64,000 bases of DNA from Costus lasius (taxonomy: Eukaryota; Streptophyta; Magnoliopsida; Zingiberales; Costaceae). A model generated the notes under the pieces. The model made no database searches, was not told the DNA's origin, and saw only the letters and a program-made list of their open reading frames with translations. The position numbers were made by a program, and so were the translations under genes. Location of the stretch: contig CM050454.1 of NCBI GenBank assembly GCA_027563935.2, positions 26,595,501-26,659,500 on the forward strand. Direction: 5' to 3'. Shown here piece after piece: positions 1-10,933 of the stretch. Within the stretch, counting starts at the first letter, position 1; each line of letters opens with the position of its first letter.

Positions 1-1043
1 CTCACCTGTGGCCATGTTTAAGTCTATTCGGATTCTTTTCGCGATAGCTGCATATTATGATTATGAGATCTGGCAGATGGATGTGAAGACAGCTTTCCTT
101 AATGGAAATCTGGACGAGGATGTGTATATGACACAACCTGAGGGTTTCACTAATCCATCAGATCGTCATAAAATATGCAAGTTAAAGAAGTCTATTTATG
201 GACTTAAACAAGCATCAAGAAGCTGGAATATTCGTTTTGATGAATCAGTTACTGAATTTGGTTTCATCAAGAACGAGGATGACCCGTGTGTATAGAAGAG
301 GTTTAGTGGGAGCGTAATTACATTCCTAGTCCTCTACGTCGATGATATCTTGATCATTGGAAATGACATTCCTGAAATGCATGCGGTTAAGGCATGGCTA
401 TGGAAATGTTTCCAGATGAAAGATCTAGGAGAAGCAGCCTATGTATTAGGTGTGAAGATCTACAGGGATAGATCTAAGAGGCTTCTCGGGTTGTGCCAGA
501 GTACTTACATCGATAAAGTCCTAGAGACATTTCATTTAGAGAATTCTAAACGAGGATATCTTCCAGTCAGACATGGTCTGAATCTTTCGAAGAGTCAGTG
601 TCCGCAAACACAGATTGAGAAAGATGAAATGGTGGAGCAGTGGTGTGGAAGCAGTGGTGTGGAAGAGTTTCAAACAGTCAACTGTTGCTGATTCCACAAC
701 AGAAGCCGAGTATGTTGCAGCCTCGGAAGCATCCAAGGAGGCAGTCTGGATTCGTAAGTTCTTACGGGAACTTGGTGTCGTTCCTTCGAGTGCAGATCCT
801 TTGGTTATCTTCTGTGATAACACTGGAGCAATCGCACAAGCAAAGGAACCACGGTCGCACCAGAAGTCCAAGCACATACAGAGACGGTTTCATTTGATCC
901 GGGAGATCATTGAACGTGGCGAGATCAAAATATGCAAGGTTCATACAGATGACAATCTGGCAGACCCGCTTACCAAGCCTCTGGCGCAGCAGAAGCATGA
1001 GAAGCACTGTAATAATATGGGTTTGAGATTTCTCAACCATTAG
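1..1043 (+). pseudogene. A1 copia pol remnant (RT to RNase H), deleted and with a stop
   Basis: The start of the window reads in frame through reverse transcriptase motif A (QMDVKTAFLNG) and KSIYGLKQASRSW. Three defects are visible against A2 and A4. A TAT codon has become TAG near 292-294. About 289 bp between two ATGG tetranucleotides are missing near 629, which removes the end of RT and the start of RNase H out of frame. A 14-bp tandem duplication sits at the junction. The YVDD box (about 336-350) is intact but lies downstream of the stop. The C-terminal RNase H part ends with GLRFLNH at 1043, as in the other copies. It cannot encode a working polyprotein. Confidence 0.85.
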
Positions 1044-1046
1044 ATT

Positions 1047-1063
1047 AAGTGCAAGTGGGAGAT
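1047..1063 (+). other. A1 polypurine tract
   Basis: AAGTGCAAGTGGGAGAT directly precedes the 3' LTR. The same 17-mer precedes the 3' LTR in A2, A3, A4, A5 and A7, and a 16-base match precedes that of family C. It is the expected primer for plus-strand DNA synthesis. Confidence 0.8.
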
Positions 1064-1826
1064 TGTTGGGGTATGCCCTTAGGCTAATGTTTGAGGCCTT
1101 GGGATTGTAACAGTATCATGTAATAAACTCTTCTGTTTATAAAGGCAAGGTTGTTATTCAGTTTGTTACCTTGTCTGCTGTAATAAGTGTACTTCTGAAT
1201 AATGTCTCAAAGCTGTTCAGCTAGGCTGACAAGCTTTATGTCCTTAGTCGAGATATCTTGGTGAACATGAGACAGCCTTGATATGATTGAGACTAATATG
1301 TGTTCTAATCTTATAGGATGCTTCGAGCATGGAATAAGGTGTAGACTCATGGGTACATTGGATGTACTGGACAGACCCTACTAGGATATTCAGTTGTTTG
1401 TCACAATGTGAATATTCCTTGATTGCAACAAGTGGCACATTTCCTCTGACTTGAGATCACTTGTGTTTCTAAATGATGATTGTCATTGTTTTGAGGTAGT
1501 TCAATATCATTTGAAAGACAATGATTATAGACTATCTTGGATGGTGAGCTTGAATCAGGTTAGGGCACTAGTGATAGACATAGGATTGCCATCTCCTTGT
1601 TTAAGGAGTGTGATGTTCTACAGGGGCCCCCTGGATGAGATGATTGAGAAAGTGTATGGCCATACCCAGGTGACTGTGTTCATCTGATCTAATCATGCTT
1701 ATCATATTGGAGCTGCAAGCTTGACACGCTTGTCCAATAAGAACATCCAGTGGCAAAGGAAAGATGCATGCCTTGTGAGTTAGAGTCACACTTGTGCTGT
1801 GGTTTGGGTGAAGTCTTGGAAGACTC
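1064..1826 (+). repeat. A1 3' LTR, first part
   Basis: Begins TGTTGGGGTATGCCC and runs for 763 bp until A2 interrupts it after GACTC. It contains palindromes P1 (1353-1367) and P2 (1654-1665) described in the findings. The rest of this LTR is at 10934-11887, for a total of about 1717 bp. Confidence 0.85.
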
Positions 1827-3509
1827 TGTTGGGGTATGCCCTTAAGGCTAATGTTTGAGGCCATGGGAATGTATCTGTATCATGTAATAAACTGTTATGT
1901 TTATAAAGGCATGGTTGTTATTCAGTTAGCTACATTGTCTGCTGCAATATATGTTCTTCTGAATAATGTCTCAAAGCTGTTCAGCTAGGCTGACATGCTA
2001 TAAGTCCTTAGTCGAGATATCTTGGTGAACATGAGACAGCCTTGATATGTTTGAGACTAATATGTGTTCTGATCTTATAGGATGCTTCGAGCATGGAATA
2101 AGATGTAGACTCATGGGTACATGGGATGTACTGGACAGACCCTACTAGGATGTTCAATTGTTTGTCACAATGTGAATATTCCTTGAATGTGACAAGTGGC
2201 ACATTTCCTCTGACTTGAGATCACTTGTGTTTTCTAAATGATGATTGTCATTGTTTTGAGATAGTTCAATATCATTTGAAACATAATGATTATAGACTAT
2301 CTTGGATGGTGAGCTTGAATCAGGTTAGGGCACTAGTGATAGACATAGGATTGCCGTCTCCTTGTTTAAGGAGTGTGATGTTCTAAAGGGGCCCCCTGGA
2401 TGAGATGATTGAGAGAGTGTATGGCCATACCCAGATGACTGTGTTCATCTGATCTAATCATGCTCATCATATTGGAGTTACAAGCTTGACAGGCTTGTCC
2501 AATAAGAACATCCAGTGGCAAAGGAAATTTGCATGCCTTGTGAATTGGATTCACACATGTGCTGTATTTTGGGTGTAGTCTTGGAAGACTCTTTCCTTTA
2601 TATCGGGAGACAGTGATGTGTTGCTAGATACCCCTCACTGATCGTGATAATGAGAATTATCGTTACCGACATTTAGAGGAAACCCTCAGGGTCACACAAT
2701 TTGATGATATGGCTTACTTAAGTCAGATCGTGTGGACTGAATTGTTTGGGTTCAGTTTAAAGGGATTTAATCTCTGATTGTAAGTGAGATCTGGTCTGAT
2801 CATGTTTGATTGATTAGGGCTTGAGATCGGTAAGCTTCGATCGAGAGAATGGATGCTCGATCGGTGAGATCAGGAGCATCAGGAGATGAACGGTTAGATC
2901 TGGAGCCTTAGGGTTTAATTGAGATCTAGACCATATTGCTTGGGTTAATTGGTCTTGGACCAAACCGAATTGAACTAGCTCATTGGTTGAGCGTGTGGAG
3001 GTTTGCGATTGGGGTAAACCCATGATCGCATATGGAAGAGTGGCTTTCTATTTTTAGAAAGCATGTCACTTACGTGACCACGACTCTTGTGGTCTCTCTT
3101 CACGCCTCCCTCTCGCTCTATTGTCGTCGCTTGACTTTGCTCTTGAAGCAATTCTTTCGTGAAGAAGAAGTGGACGACATTGGGAGATTTTTCGCCAAGC
3201 AAGAAATTTTTCTCCTTCCCTTTCCATTCGATCAAGGATACTTGGACGATCCTTGCTAGCACAAGGGACGACAAGAAGAAGCGCATCTTCATCTTGTGTG
3301 TGACGATTTGGAGAAGATCTTCTTTGGTCTTTGCTTCCAAGGCGCCATCCAATCGATGGCCATGGTATGAATCACATCCTATTTGTTTAAGCTTTCAAAG
3401 TTGATCATCTTATACATGCTTTGCGACTCTTGAAACCCCCTTCCGCTGCTATATTCCCTTATATGCGCCATGCTGGGTTTCGCCCCCCTCTTGAAAGGGG
3501 TCCCTTACA
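1827..3509 (+). repeat. A2 5' LTR
   Basis: Runs from TGTTGGGG to CCCTTACA (1683 bp), the same length as the copy at 9246-10928. It holds a TATA-like TTTATAAA at 1910-1917, palindrome P1 at 2117-2131, palindrome P2 at 2419-2430, stem-loop SL1 at 2611-2640, stem-loop SL2 at 2646-2661, a conserved ATG/GTATGA donor-like site at 3362-3370 and a CCCCT/AGGGG hairpin at 3485-3500. No gene is encoded. Confidence 0.95.
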
Positions 3510-5343
3510 ATTGGTATCAGAGCATGGTTAAACGCATGTTTATATGATTGCTTTGGTGTTGTGATCCATGAATGCCGATATGTGCTTAGATCTATAACAT
3601 GCGTAAATTCACATGTTAAATTATATCATGCCGAAACTTGTTTTTGTTTCATTTGCGCATGTATGTTGTATGTTGGTGCATCTTACTTGGTTTGTACAAA
3701 ACTTGAACACTTGCGCAATTAACACTAGATCTAAGACCTTGCTGTAAACCCTTAGACGGGTTACTAGGGTTGAAGTCATCCCCTAGGTTAGATCCAACAG
3801 TCTGATCAGACCATCTGACAGCCTGAATGGGTCGACCAGATAGCACCTTGGCGCAAGCCTATGGTGGCTATAGGTCGACTGCAGACAGGTGTGTAGCGAT
3901 GTCTGATTGAGACAACTAATGAACACACATGAGTTAGGCCCGGGGTCACACCCGCTTGCCAGACCTCATTGTGGTTGTTCAGCCCTGGCACATGCATAGT
4001 TGACCTTATGGTCGACTCAAGTCAGTTAGGACTTGGTGCATGCAAGGGCAGTGGATCTGACTAGGTTGGATGAGTGGATCCCTAGTAATGGACCGTTGTA
4101 AGGTAGTAAGGGCGAATAAGGAAATTAAAATTGATCCCATGGGGTTTTCGAAAATTTTAATTTATGTAATGGATCACATGATTGCTGATTGGATGCATAT
4201 GTTTGTCTATTTAGTCTTATGTGGGCTGCTCATATTAATTGTGTGCTGTGCTGGGGCCTGCGTGCCTGGGATTTAAAAAAATTGTAAATTAATTATTGTG
4301 ATCTGCGCATCACATTGCTTTAATTTATAAAATGTAATTGACCTGCGTGTCAATCTTGTCTAGATAGTTAAATTTGTAATTTAATTAGACAAGAGCACAG
4401 AGCACACTTGGCAGAGGCGCTTGCAGCTTGTGGCTAGACCAGGTGGGAGGTCTAGGGTTCGACCCTAGGACCTGGCGCATTTTCCCTGGTGGGCGCGCCT
4501 GTGCTGCAATTGGCGCTTGGGCCCTGGTTTGGGCCAGATGAGCAGCAAAAGACCCATGAAGAGCAAGTGAAGACTTAAGTTAGGTTAAGGTCTCACTAGG
4601 GCTATGGGCTTTTACCACATTCATGCTTTCTTTTATTTATTGTTTAAATATTAGAATTGCATGATTAAGTTTATCTTCTGCTATCACCATAGGAATTGCA
4701 TGATAGTGAAGAAGATAAAAGACCGTTAAAATCCAACGCTAAAATATCAAGCTCGTAAGCCTTCTGACGCGAAACCTCACTGTTCTGATTATCGTTGGAG
4801 CCGTGTTGTACCCACTCAGTGGGCACGTCCATCTATCTTCAGACGGTGCGGGATTACACCTGTGTGTTACAGAGTAGGGATTTATCCCTTCTCGTTGCTC
4901 AGCATAGCACATGGTGGTCCAGGGAGTAGGTCGGGTCAGCTTGACCGTGTAGGCTACATATGTGGCGCATATGGTAGCACATGGAGGCAGCCATCTGTGG
5001 GGTCAGAGACTGTGTTGTACCAACTCAGTTGGCACAGTCTGCTGGATTGCCCAGATGAAGGGGAATCGCACGGGTTGGCGATCGGCTGGGATAGCCCACC
5101 AGAGATTAGTGCTTGTACTCTCTGTGCATCTTATCTCGCCTGAGCGGGACGCGGAGACCAAGTATGAAATCTGGATCCCATCTCACTTAAAGAGTTCTAC
5201 TCTTTCGGGCTGTTTTGTTGGATTTTTCAAGCCTGATAAAATAGTGAGAAAAAGAATCTTTCTTAAGTCCTGATTGATTCTTATACATTGATACTGACCT
5301 TGCTGTTCTTGCATTGTTGTAGATACCTGCAGCAACGAACACC
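3510..5343 (+). other. A2 5' untranslated leader
   Basis: A 1.83-kb non-coding stretch between the 5' LTR and the gag start, with many short upstream ATGs and no conserved ORF. It carries the primer site (3512-3523) and a tRNA T-arm-like inverted repeat around 4452-4470. A strong splice-acceptor-like pyrimidine run ends in TTGTAG at 5322, 21 bp before the gag ATG. A4, A3 and A5 have the same layout. It may act as an intron (see findings). Confidence 0.7.
3512..3523 (+). other. A2 primer-binding site
   Basis: TGGTATCAGAGC lies two bases after the LTR. It is complementary to the 3' end of plant initiator-methionine tRNA, the usual primer of copia and chromoviral elements. Confidence 0.9.
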
Positions 5344-8300
5344 ATGAACTTCAATGTGCGATCCCTACTGGAAAGGGAGAAGTTTGCTGGGCCGAACTTC
5401 TCTGACTGGTTTGGACACCTTAAGATTGTTCTTAAGGCAGAGAGGAAACTGTATGTCCTCGAGACGGCGATACCGCCGCAGCCCGCTCCGAACGCCGCAA
5501 GGGCGGTTCGGGAAGCCTACGAAAAGCACGTCAATGATAGCATTGATGTCGCTTGCCTGATGCTAGCGTCTATGACGCCACCGCTGCAGCGTCAGCATGA
5601 GGATATGTCGGCTATAGAGATTATAGCGAACCTCAAGATGCTGTATGCTGCACAGGCGAGGACAGAGCGCTACAATTTGACGAAGCTCTTCTTTCAGAGC
5701 AAACTGGCTGAAGGGAGCCCAGTGGGAGCTCACGTGCTCAAGATGATTGGGCACAAGGAAGCTCTGGAGAAACTGGGGCACACCATCAACCAGGAGCTTG
5801 CTGTGGACATTATTCTGCAGTCTCTCCCGCCTTCATTCGACGCGTTCATTATTAATTTTAATATGAACAAAATCGATTGTACTCCGGCAGAGCTGCTGAA
5901 TATGCTCTTGACCACTGAGGAGACTCTGAAGGGTAAGCCTTCGACCTCTGTCTTAATGGTTCCTTCAAGGAACAAGAAGAAGGGGAAGAAGGGCAAGGCC
6001 CCGGTCAAAAGCTACAGCAAGGCTTTGAAGCAAAAGGTCAAGCGGTCGAAGGAATACAGGTGTTTCCACTGTGGCCAGCTGGGTCACTGGAAGAAGGACT
6101 GTAAAGCGCTCCAAGGAGATAAGAGGGGAAGCTTCGCTTCTGGCTCAGGTATATTCGTGACTGAGGTCATGTTTTCTTCTTCTATATCATGGGTGTTGGA
6201 CACTGCATGTGGAGTTCACATTTGTTCAAATGTACAGGAACTCAAGAGAAGAAGGCAGGTGGGACAGCATGAGGTGGACCTACGCGTTGGAAACGGAGCA
6301 CGGGTTGCTGCTGTTGCTGTAGGAGACTACTTCATTTCTTTACCATCTGGCATTGTATTGGAACTAGACAATTGTTACTTTGTTCCCAGTATTACTAAAA
6401 ATATTATCTCCATTCCTGCTCTTGTCAGGAAGGGATTTTCCTTTGAATGCAATATTTCAAAGTGTGTTTTATCTTTAGATAATATTGTTTATGCAACTGG
6501 TTCAATTAACAATGGATTATTCATGTTGGACATGGAATGTTCAATACAGCAAATTGATATTAAGAAAGCCAAGTATGCTGATGACAGCACCTTGCTATGG
6601 CATAGTCGTTTAGGCCATATTAACGAGAAACGCATTAAGCGGTTGCATGATCATGGACTGCTGGGATCATTCTCCTATAAGGAGATTGATACATGCAAAG
6701 CTTGTTTGATGGGTAAAATGACGAAGTCACCTTTTCCTCATAAAGGTCAAAGGGCTTCAGGTTTACTTGACCTTATACACAGTGATGTGTGTGGGCCATT
6801 TAGTAAACATGCCAGAGGTGGCTATCAGTACTTCATTACCTTTACTGATGATTTCAGTAGGTATGGCTATGTCTATCTGATGAGACATAAGAGTGAATCT
6901 TTTGACAAGTTCAAAGAGTTCAAAAATGAAGTACAAAATCAGCTAGGCCGAAATATCAAGGCACTTCGCTCAGATCGAGGTGGAGAATACCTAAGTCATA
7001 CGTTTACTGACTATCTGAAAGAGTGTGGGATTATCTCACAGCTCACTCCGCCAGGAACACCGCAATGGAATGGTGTGTCCGAAAGGAGAAATAGAACGTT
7101 ACTTGACATGGTTCGTTCTATGATGAGTCAGGCTAATCTACCTTACTCCTTTTGGGGTTTTGCACTGGAAACAGCTGCAAAGGTACTAAACCGAGTGCCA
7201 TCCAAGGCAGTTTCTAAGACTCCATATGAGTTATGGTATGGGAAACAGCCGAGCTTGACATTTATCAGGATCTGGGGCTGCGAGGCTTATGTTAAAAAGC
7301 TCGCCTCTGGGAAACTAGAGAGCAGATCTGACAAATGTATCTTTGTCGGTTACCCTAAGGAAACTAAGGGTTATTATTTCTTTGATCCCAAGGAGAACAA
7401 GGTTTTTGTTGCTCGGACGGCCATATTTCTTGAGAAGGAGTTTCTTCTGGAAGAGGCCAGTGGGAGAGAAATAATGCTGGATGAGAATCCAGAGGAAGGA
7501 CAAAGTAGTCAAGCACAGTTGGATGAGCCTGAGCCGGTAGAACAGGTTATTGAACAACCTGAGGCTCAAATATCACGGGAACCGCGAAGATCGGGAAGGA
7601 TTCGTCGACAGCCTGAGCGCTATGACGGAGTCTACATCATTGATAATGATGAACCCCTCACTTATGCGGATGCGGTCAGTGGACCGGAGTCAGTGAGATG
7701 GCTTGAAGCTATGCGCGCCGAGATGGACTCCATGTCAGATAACCAAGTTTGGGATTTGGTTGATCCGCCTCCGGGAGTAATCCCTATAGGCTGTAAATGG
7801 ATCTTCAAGAAGAAGATTGACATGGATGGTAACGTGGTTACCTATAAAGGCAGGCTAGTTGCGAAAGGTTTCAAACAAATCTACGGGATAGATTATGATG
7901 AAACTTTCTCACCTGTAGCCATGTTTAAGTCTATTCGGATTCTTTTCGCGATAGCTGCATACTATGATTATGAGATCTGGCAGATGGATGTGAAAACAGC
8001 TTTCCTTAATGGAAATCTGGATGAGGATGTGTACATGACACAACCAGAAGGTTTCACTAATCCAGCAGATCGTCATAAGATATGCAAGTTAAAGAAGTCC
8101 ATTTATGGACTTAAGCAAGCATCTAGAAGCTGGAATATTCGTTTTGATGAATCAATCAGTGAATTTGGTTTCATCAAGAACGAGGATGACCCGTGTGTAT
8201 ATAAGAGGTTTAGTGGGAGCGTGATTACTTTTCTAGTCCTCTACGTCGATGACATCTTGATCATTGGAAATGACATTCCTGAAATGCATGCTGTGAAAGC

Positions 8301-8733
8301 ATGGCTGAGGAAATGTTTCCAGATGAAAGATTTAGGAGAAGCAGCCTATGTGTTAGGTGTGAAGATCTACAGGGATAGATCTAAGAGGCTTCTCGGGCTG
8401 TGCCAGAGTACTTACATCGATAAAGTCCTGGAGAGATTTCATTTAGAGAATTCTAAACGAGGATATCTTCCAGTCAGACATGGTCTGAATCTTTCGAAGA
8501 GTCAGTGTCCACAAACACAAACTGAGAAAGATGAAATGGACAATACGCCTTATGCTTCGGCTATTGGATCCATTATGTATGCGATGTTGTGTACTCGCCT
8601 AGACGTTGCTTACGGGTTAAGCGTGACCAGTCGTTTCCAAGGTAATCCAGGTATGGCGCACTGGATTGCAGTCAAGAACATTTTAAAATATCTGCGGAGG
8701 ACCAAAGATATGTTCTTGATATATGGTGGTTAG
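5344..8733 (+). CDS. A2 copia Gag-Pol polyprotein, stopped before RNase H
   Basis: A single-frame Gag-Pol of 1129 aa. In order: Gag beginning MNFNVRSLL, with the zinc knuckle CFHCGQLGHWKKDC; aspartic protease (LDTACGVHIC); the HHCC zinc site and DDE integrase (HSDVCGP, LRSDRGGEY, SERRN); and reverse transcriptase with QMDVKTAFLNG and LYVDD. The ATG at 5344 follows a TTGTAG acceptor-like site and is the start conserved in A3, A4 and A5. The frame ends at TAG 8731-8733 where A4 and A3 have CAG, just before the RNase H motif YTDAS. Protease, integrase and RT could therefore still be made, but the RNase H domain is cut off. The gene appears otherwise undamaged. Confidence 0.9.
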   Translation: MNFNVRSLLEREKFAGPNFSDWFGHLKIVLKAERKLYVLETAIPPQPAPNAARAVREAYEKHVNDSIDVACLMLASMTPPLQRQHEDMSAIEIIANLKMLYAAQARTERYNLTKLFFQSKLAEGSPVGAHVLKMIGHKEALEKLGHTINQELAVDIILQSLPPSFDAFIINFNMNKIDCTPAELLNMLLTTEETLKGKPSTSVLMVPSRNKKKGKKGKAPVKSYSKALKQKVKRSKEYRCFHCGQLGHWKKDCKALQGDKRGSFASGSGIFVTEVMFSSSISWVLDTACGVHICSNVQELKRRRQVGQHEVDLRVGNGARVAAVAVGDYFISLPSGIVLELDNCYFVPSITKNIISIPALVRKGFSFECNISKCVLSLDNIVYATGSINNGLFMLDMECSIQQIDIKKAKYADDSTLLWHSRLGHINEKRIKRLHDHGLLGSFSYKEIDTCKACLMGKMTKSPFPHKGQRASGLLDLIHSDVCGPFSKHARGGYQYFITFTDDFSRYGYVYLMRHKSESFDKFKEFKNEVQNQLGRNIKALRSDRGGEYLSHTFTDYLKECGIISQLTPPGTPQWNGVSERRNRTLLDMVRSMMSQANLPYSFWGFALETAAKVLNRVPSKAVSKTPYELWYGKQPSLTFIRIWGCEAYVKKLASGKLESRSDKCIFVGYPKETKGYYFFDPKENKVFVARTAIFLEKEFLLEEASGREIMLDENPEEGQSSQAQLDEPEPVEQVIEQPEAQISREPRRSGRIRRQPERYDGVYIIDNDEPLTYADAVSGPESVRWLEAMRAEMDSMSDNQVWDLVDPPPGVIPIGCKWIFKKKIDMDGNVVTYKGRLVAKGFKQIYGIDYDETFSPVAMFKSIRILFAIAAYYDYEIWQMDVKTAFLNGNLDEDVYMTQPEGFTNPADRHKICKLKKSIYGLKQASRSWNIRFDESISEFGFIKNEDDPCVYKRFSGSVITFLVLYVDDILIIGNDIPEMHAVKAWLRKCFQMKDLGEAAYVLGVKIYRDRSKRLLGLCQSTYIDKVLERFHLENSKRGYLPVRHGLNLSKSQCPQTQTEKDEMDNTPYASAIGSIMYAMLCTRLDVAYGLSVTSRFQGNPGMAHWIAVKNILKYLRRTKDMFLIYGG

Positions 8734-9225
8734 GAAGAACTCAGTATAGAGGGATATACTGACGCTTCGTTCCAGTCGGACCAGGATGATTTCCGATCGC
8801 AATCAGGCTATGTTTTTAGCTTGAATGGAGGTGCAGTGGTGTGGAAGAGTTTCAAACAGTCAACTGTTGTTGATTCCACAACAGAAGCCGAGTATGTTGC
8901 AGCCTCGGAAGCATCCAAGGAGGCAGTGTGGATTCATAAGTTCGTGAGAGAACTTGGTGTCGTTCCTTCGAGTGCAGATCCTTTGGTTATCTTCTGTGAT
9001 AACACTGGAGCAATCGCACAAGCAAAGGAACCACGGTCGCACCAGAAGTCCAAGCACATACAGAGACGGTTTCATTTGATCAGGGAGATCATAGATCGTG
9101 GCGAGATCAAAATCTGCAAGGTTCATACAGATGACAATCTGGCAGACCCGCTTACCAAGCCTCTGGCGCAGCAGAAGCATGAGAAGCACTGTAATAATAT
9201 GGGTTTGAGATTTCTCAACCATTAG
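8734..9225 (+). pseudogene. A2 RNase H tail separated by a stop codon
   Basis: The same frame continues after the TAG through the RNase H signature residues (YTDAS, STTEAEY, CDNTGA) to NNMGLRFLNH and a normal stop. This is the C-terminal RNase H domain of copia Pol, intact but disconnected. It could be reached only by readthrough of one TAG. Confidence 0.85.
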
Positions 9226-9228
9226 ATT

Positions 9229-9245
9229 AAGTGCAAGTGGGAGAT
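9229..9245 (+). other. A2 polypurine tract
   Basis: AAGTGCAAGTGGGAGAT abuts the 3' LTR, identical to the tract in the sister elements. Confidence 0.8.
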
Positions 9246-10928
9246 TGTTGGGGTATGCCCTTAAGGCTAATGTTTGAGGCCATGGGAATGTATCTGTATC
9301 ATGTAATAAACTGTTATGTTTATAAAGGCATGGTTGTTATTCAGTTAGCTACATTGTCTGCTGCAATATATGTTCTTCTGAATAATGTCTCAAAGCTGTT
9401 CAGCTAGGCTGACATGCTATAAGTCCTTAGTCGAGATATCTTGGTGAACTTGAGACAGCCTTGATATGTTTGAGACTAATATGTGTTCTGATCTTATAGG
9501 ATGCTTCGAGCATGGAATAAGATGTAGACTCATGGGTACATGGGATGTACTGGACAGACCCTACTAGGATGTTCAATTGTTTGTCACAATGTGAATATTC
9601 CTTGAATGTGACAAGTGGCATATTTCCTCTGACTTGAGATCACTTGTGTTTTCTAAATGATGATTGTCATTGTTTTGAGATAGTTCAATATCATTTGAAA
9701 CATAATGATTATAGACTATCTTGGATGGTGAGCTTGAATCAGGTTAGGGCACTAGTGATAGACATAGGATTGCCGTCTCCTTGTTTAAGGAGTGTGATGT
9801 TCTGAAGGGGCCCCCTGGATGAGATGATTGAGAGAGTGTATGGCCATACCCAGATGACTGTGTTCATCTGATCTAATCATGCTCATCATATTGGAGTTAC
9901 AAGCTTGACAGGCTTGTCCAATAAGAACATCCAGTGGCAAAGGAAATTTGCATGCCTTGTGAATTGGATTCACACTTGTGCTGTATTTTGGGTGTAGTCT
10001 TGGAAGACTCTTTCCTTTATATCGGGAGACAGTGATGTGTTGCTAGATACCCCTCACTGATCGTGATAATGAGAATTATCGTTACCGACATTTAGAGGAA
10101 ACCCTCAGGGTCACACAATTTGATGATATGGCTTACTTAAGTCAGATCGTGTGGACTGAATTGTTTGGGTTCAGTTTAAAGGGATTTAATCTCTGATTGT
10201 AAGTGAGATCTGGTCTGATCATGTTTGATTGATTAGGGCTTGAGATCGGTAAGCTTCGATCGAGAGAATGGATGCTCGATCGGTGAGATCAGGAGCATCA
10301 GGAGATGAACGGTTAGATCTGGAGCCTTAGGGTTTAATTGAGATCTAGACCATATTGCTTGGGTTAATTGGTCTTGGACCAAACCGAATTGAACTAGCTC
10401 ATTGGTTGAGCGTGTGGAGGTTTGCGATTGGGGTAAACCCATGATCGCATATGGAAGAGTGGCTTTCTATTTTTAGAAAGCATGTCACTTACGTGACCAC
10501 GACTCTTGTGGTCTCTCTTCACGCCTCCCTCTCGCTCTATTGTCGTCGCTTGACTTTGCTCTTGAAGCAATTCTTTCGTGAAGAAGAAGTGGACGACATT
10601 GGGAGATTTTTCGCCAAGCAAGAAATTTTTCTCCTTCCCTTTCCATTCGATCAAGGATACTTGGACGATCCTTGCTAGCACAAGGGACGACAAGAAGAAG
10701 CGCATCTTCATCTTGTGTGTGACGATTTGGAGAAGATCTTCTTTGGTCTTTGCTTCCAAGGCGCCATCCAATCGATGGCCATGGTATGAATCACATCCTA
10801 TTTGTTTAAGCTTTCAAAGTTGATCATCTTATACATGCTTTGCGACTCTTGAAACCCCCTTCCGCTGCTATATTCCCTTATATGCGCCATGCTGGGTTTC
10901 GCCCCCCTCTTGAAAGGGGTCCCTTACA
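9246..10928 (+). repeat. A2 3' LTR
   Basis: 1683 bp, TGTTGGGG to CCCTTACA, nearly identical to 1827-3509. SL1 is at 10030-10059 and SL2 at 10065-10080. GACTC, the target duplication, follows at 10929-10933. Confidence 0.95.
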
Positions 10929-10933
10929 GACTC

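Larger units (their letters stand above)
1827..10928 (+). mobile_element. A2: copia family A element, full length
   Basis: A 9102-bp element with two 1683-bp LTRs, primer site, gag-pol and polypurine tract. It is inserted in the 3' LTR of A1 and flanked by an exact GACTC target duplication. By eye the two LTRs differ at about four positions (near 2025/9444, 2190/9609, 2383/9803 and 2549/9968), so the insertion is recent. It is structurally complete, but one premature stop separates RT from RNase H. Confidence 0.95.

Noticed and set aside
2975..3352. 125-codon reverse frame in the A2 LTR (also 10394-10771)
   Set aside because: It lies wholly inside an LTR, has no recognisable domain and is absent as a frame from the equivalent part of A3-A7 LTRs. 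The two copies are only the two LTRs of one element.
4456..4466. Possible tRNA gene from a B-box-like GGTTCGACCCT
   Set aside because: No acceptor stem, anticodon arm or convincing A box can be drawn around it. Kept only as a T-arm-like motif.
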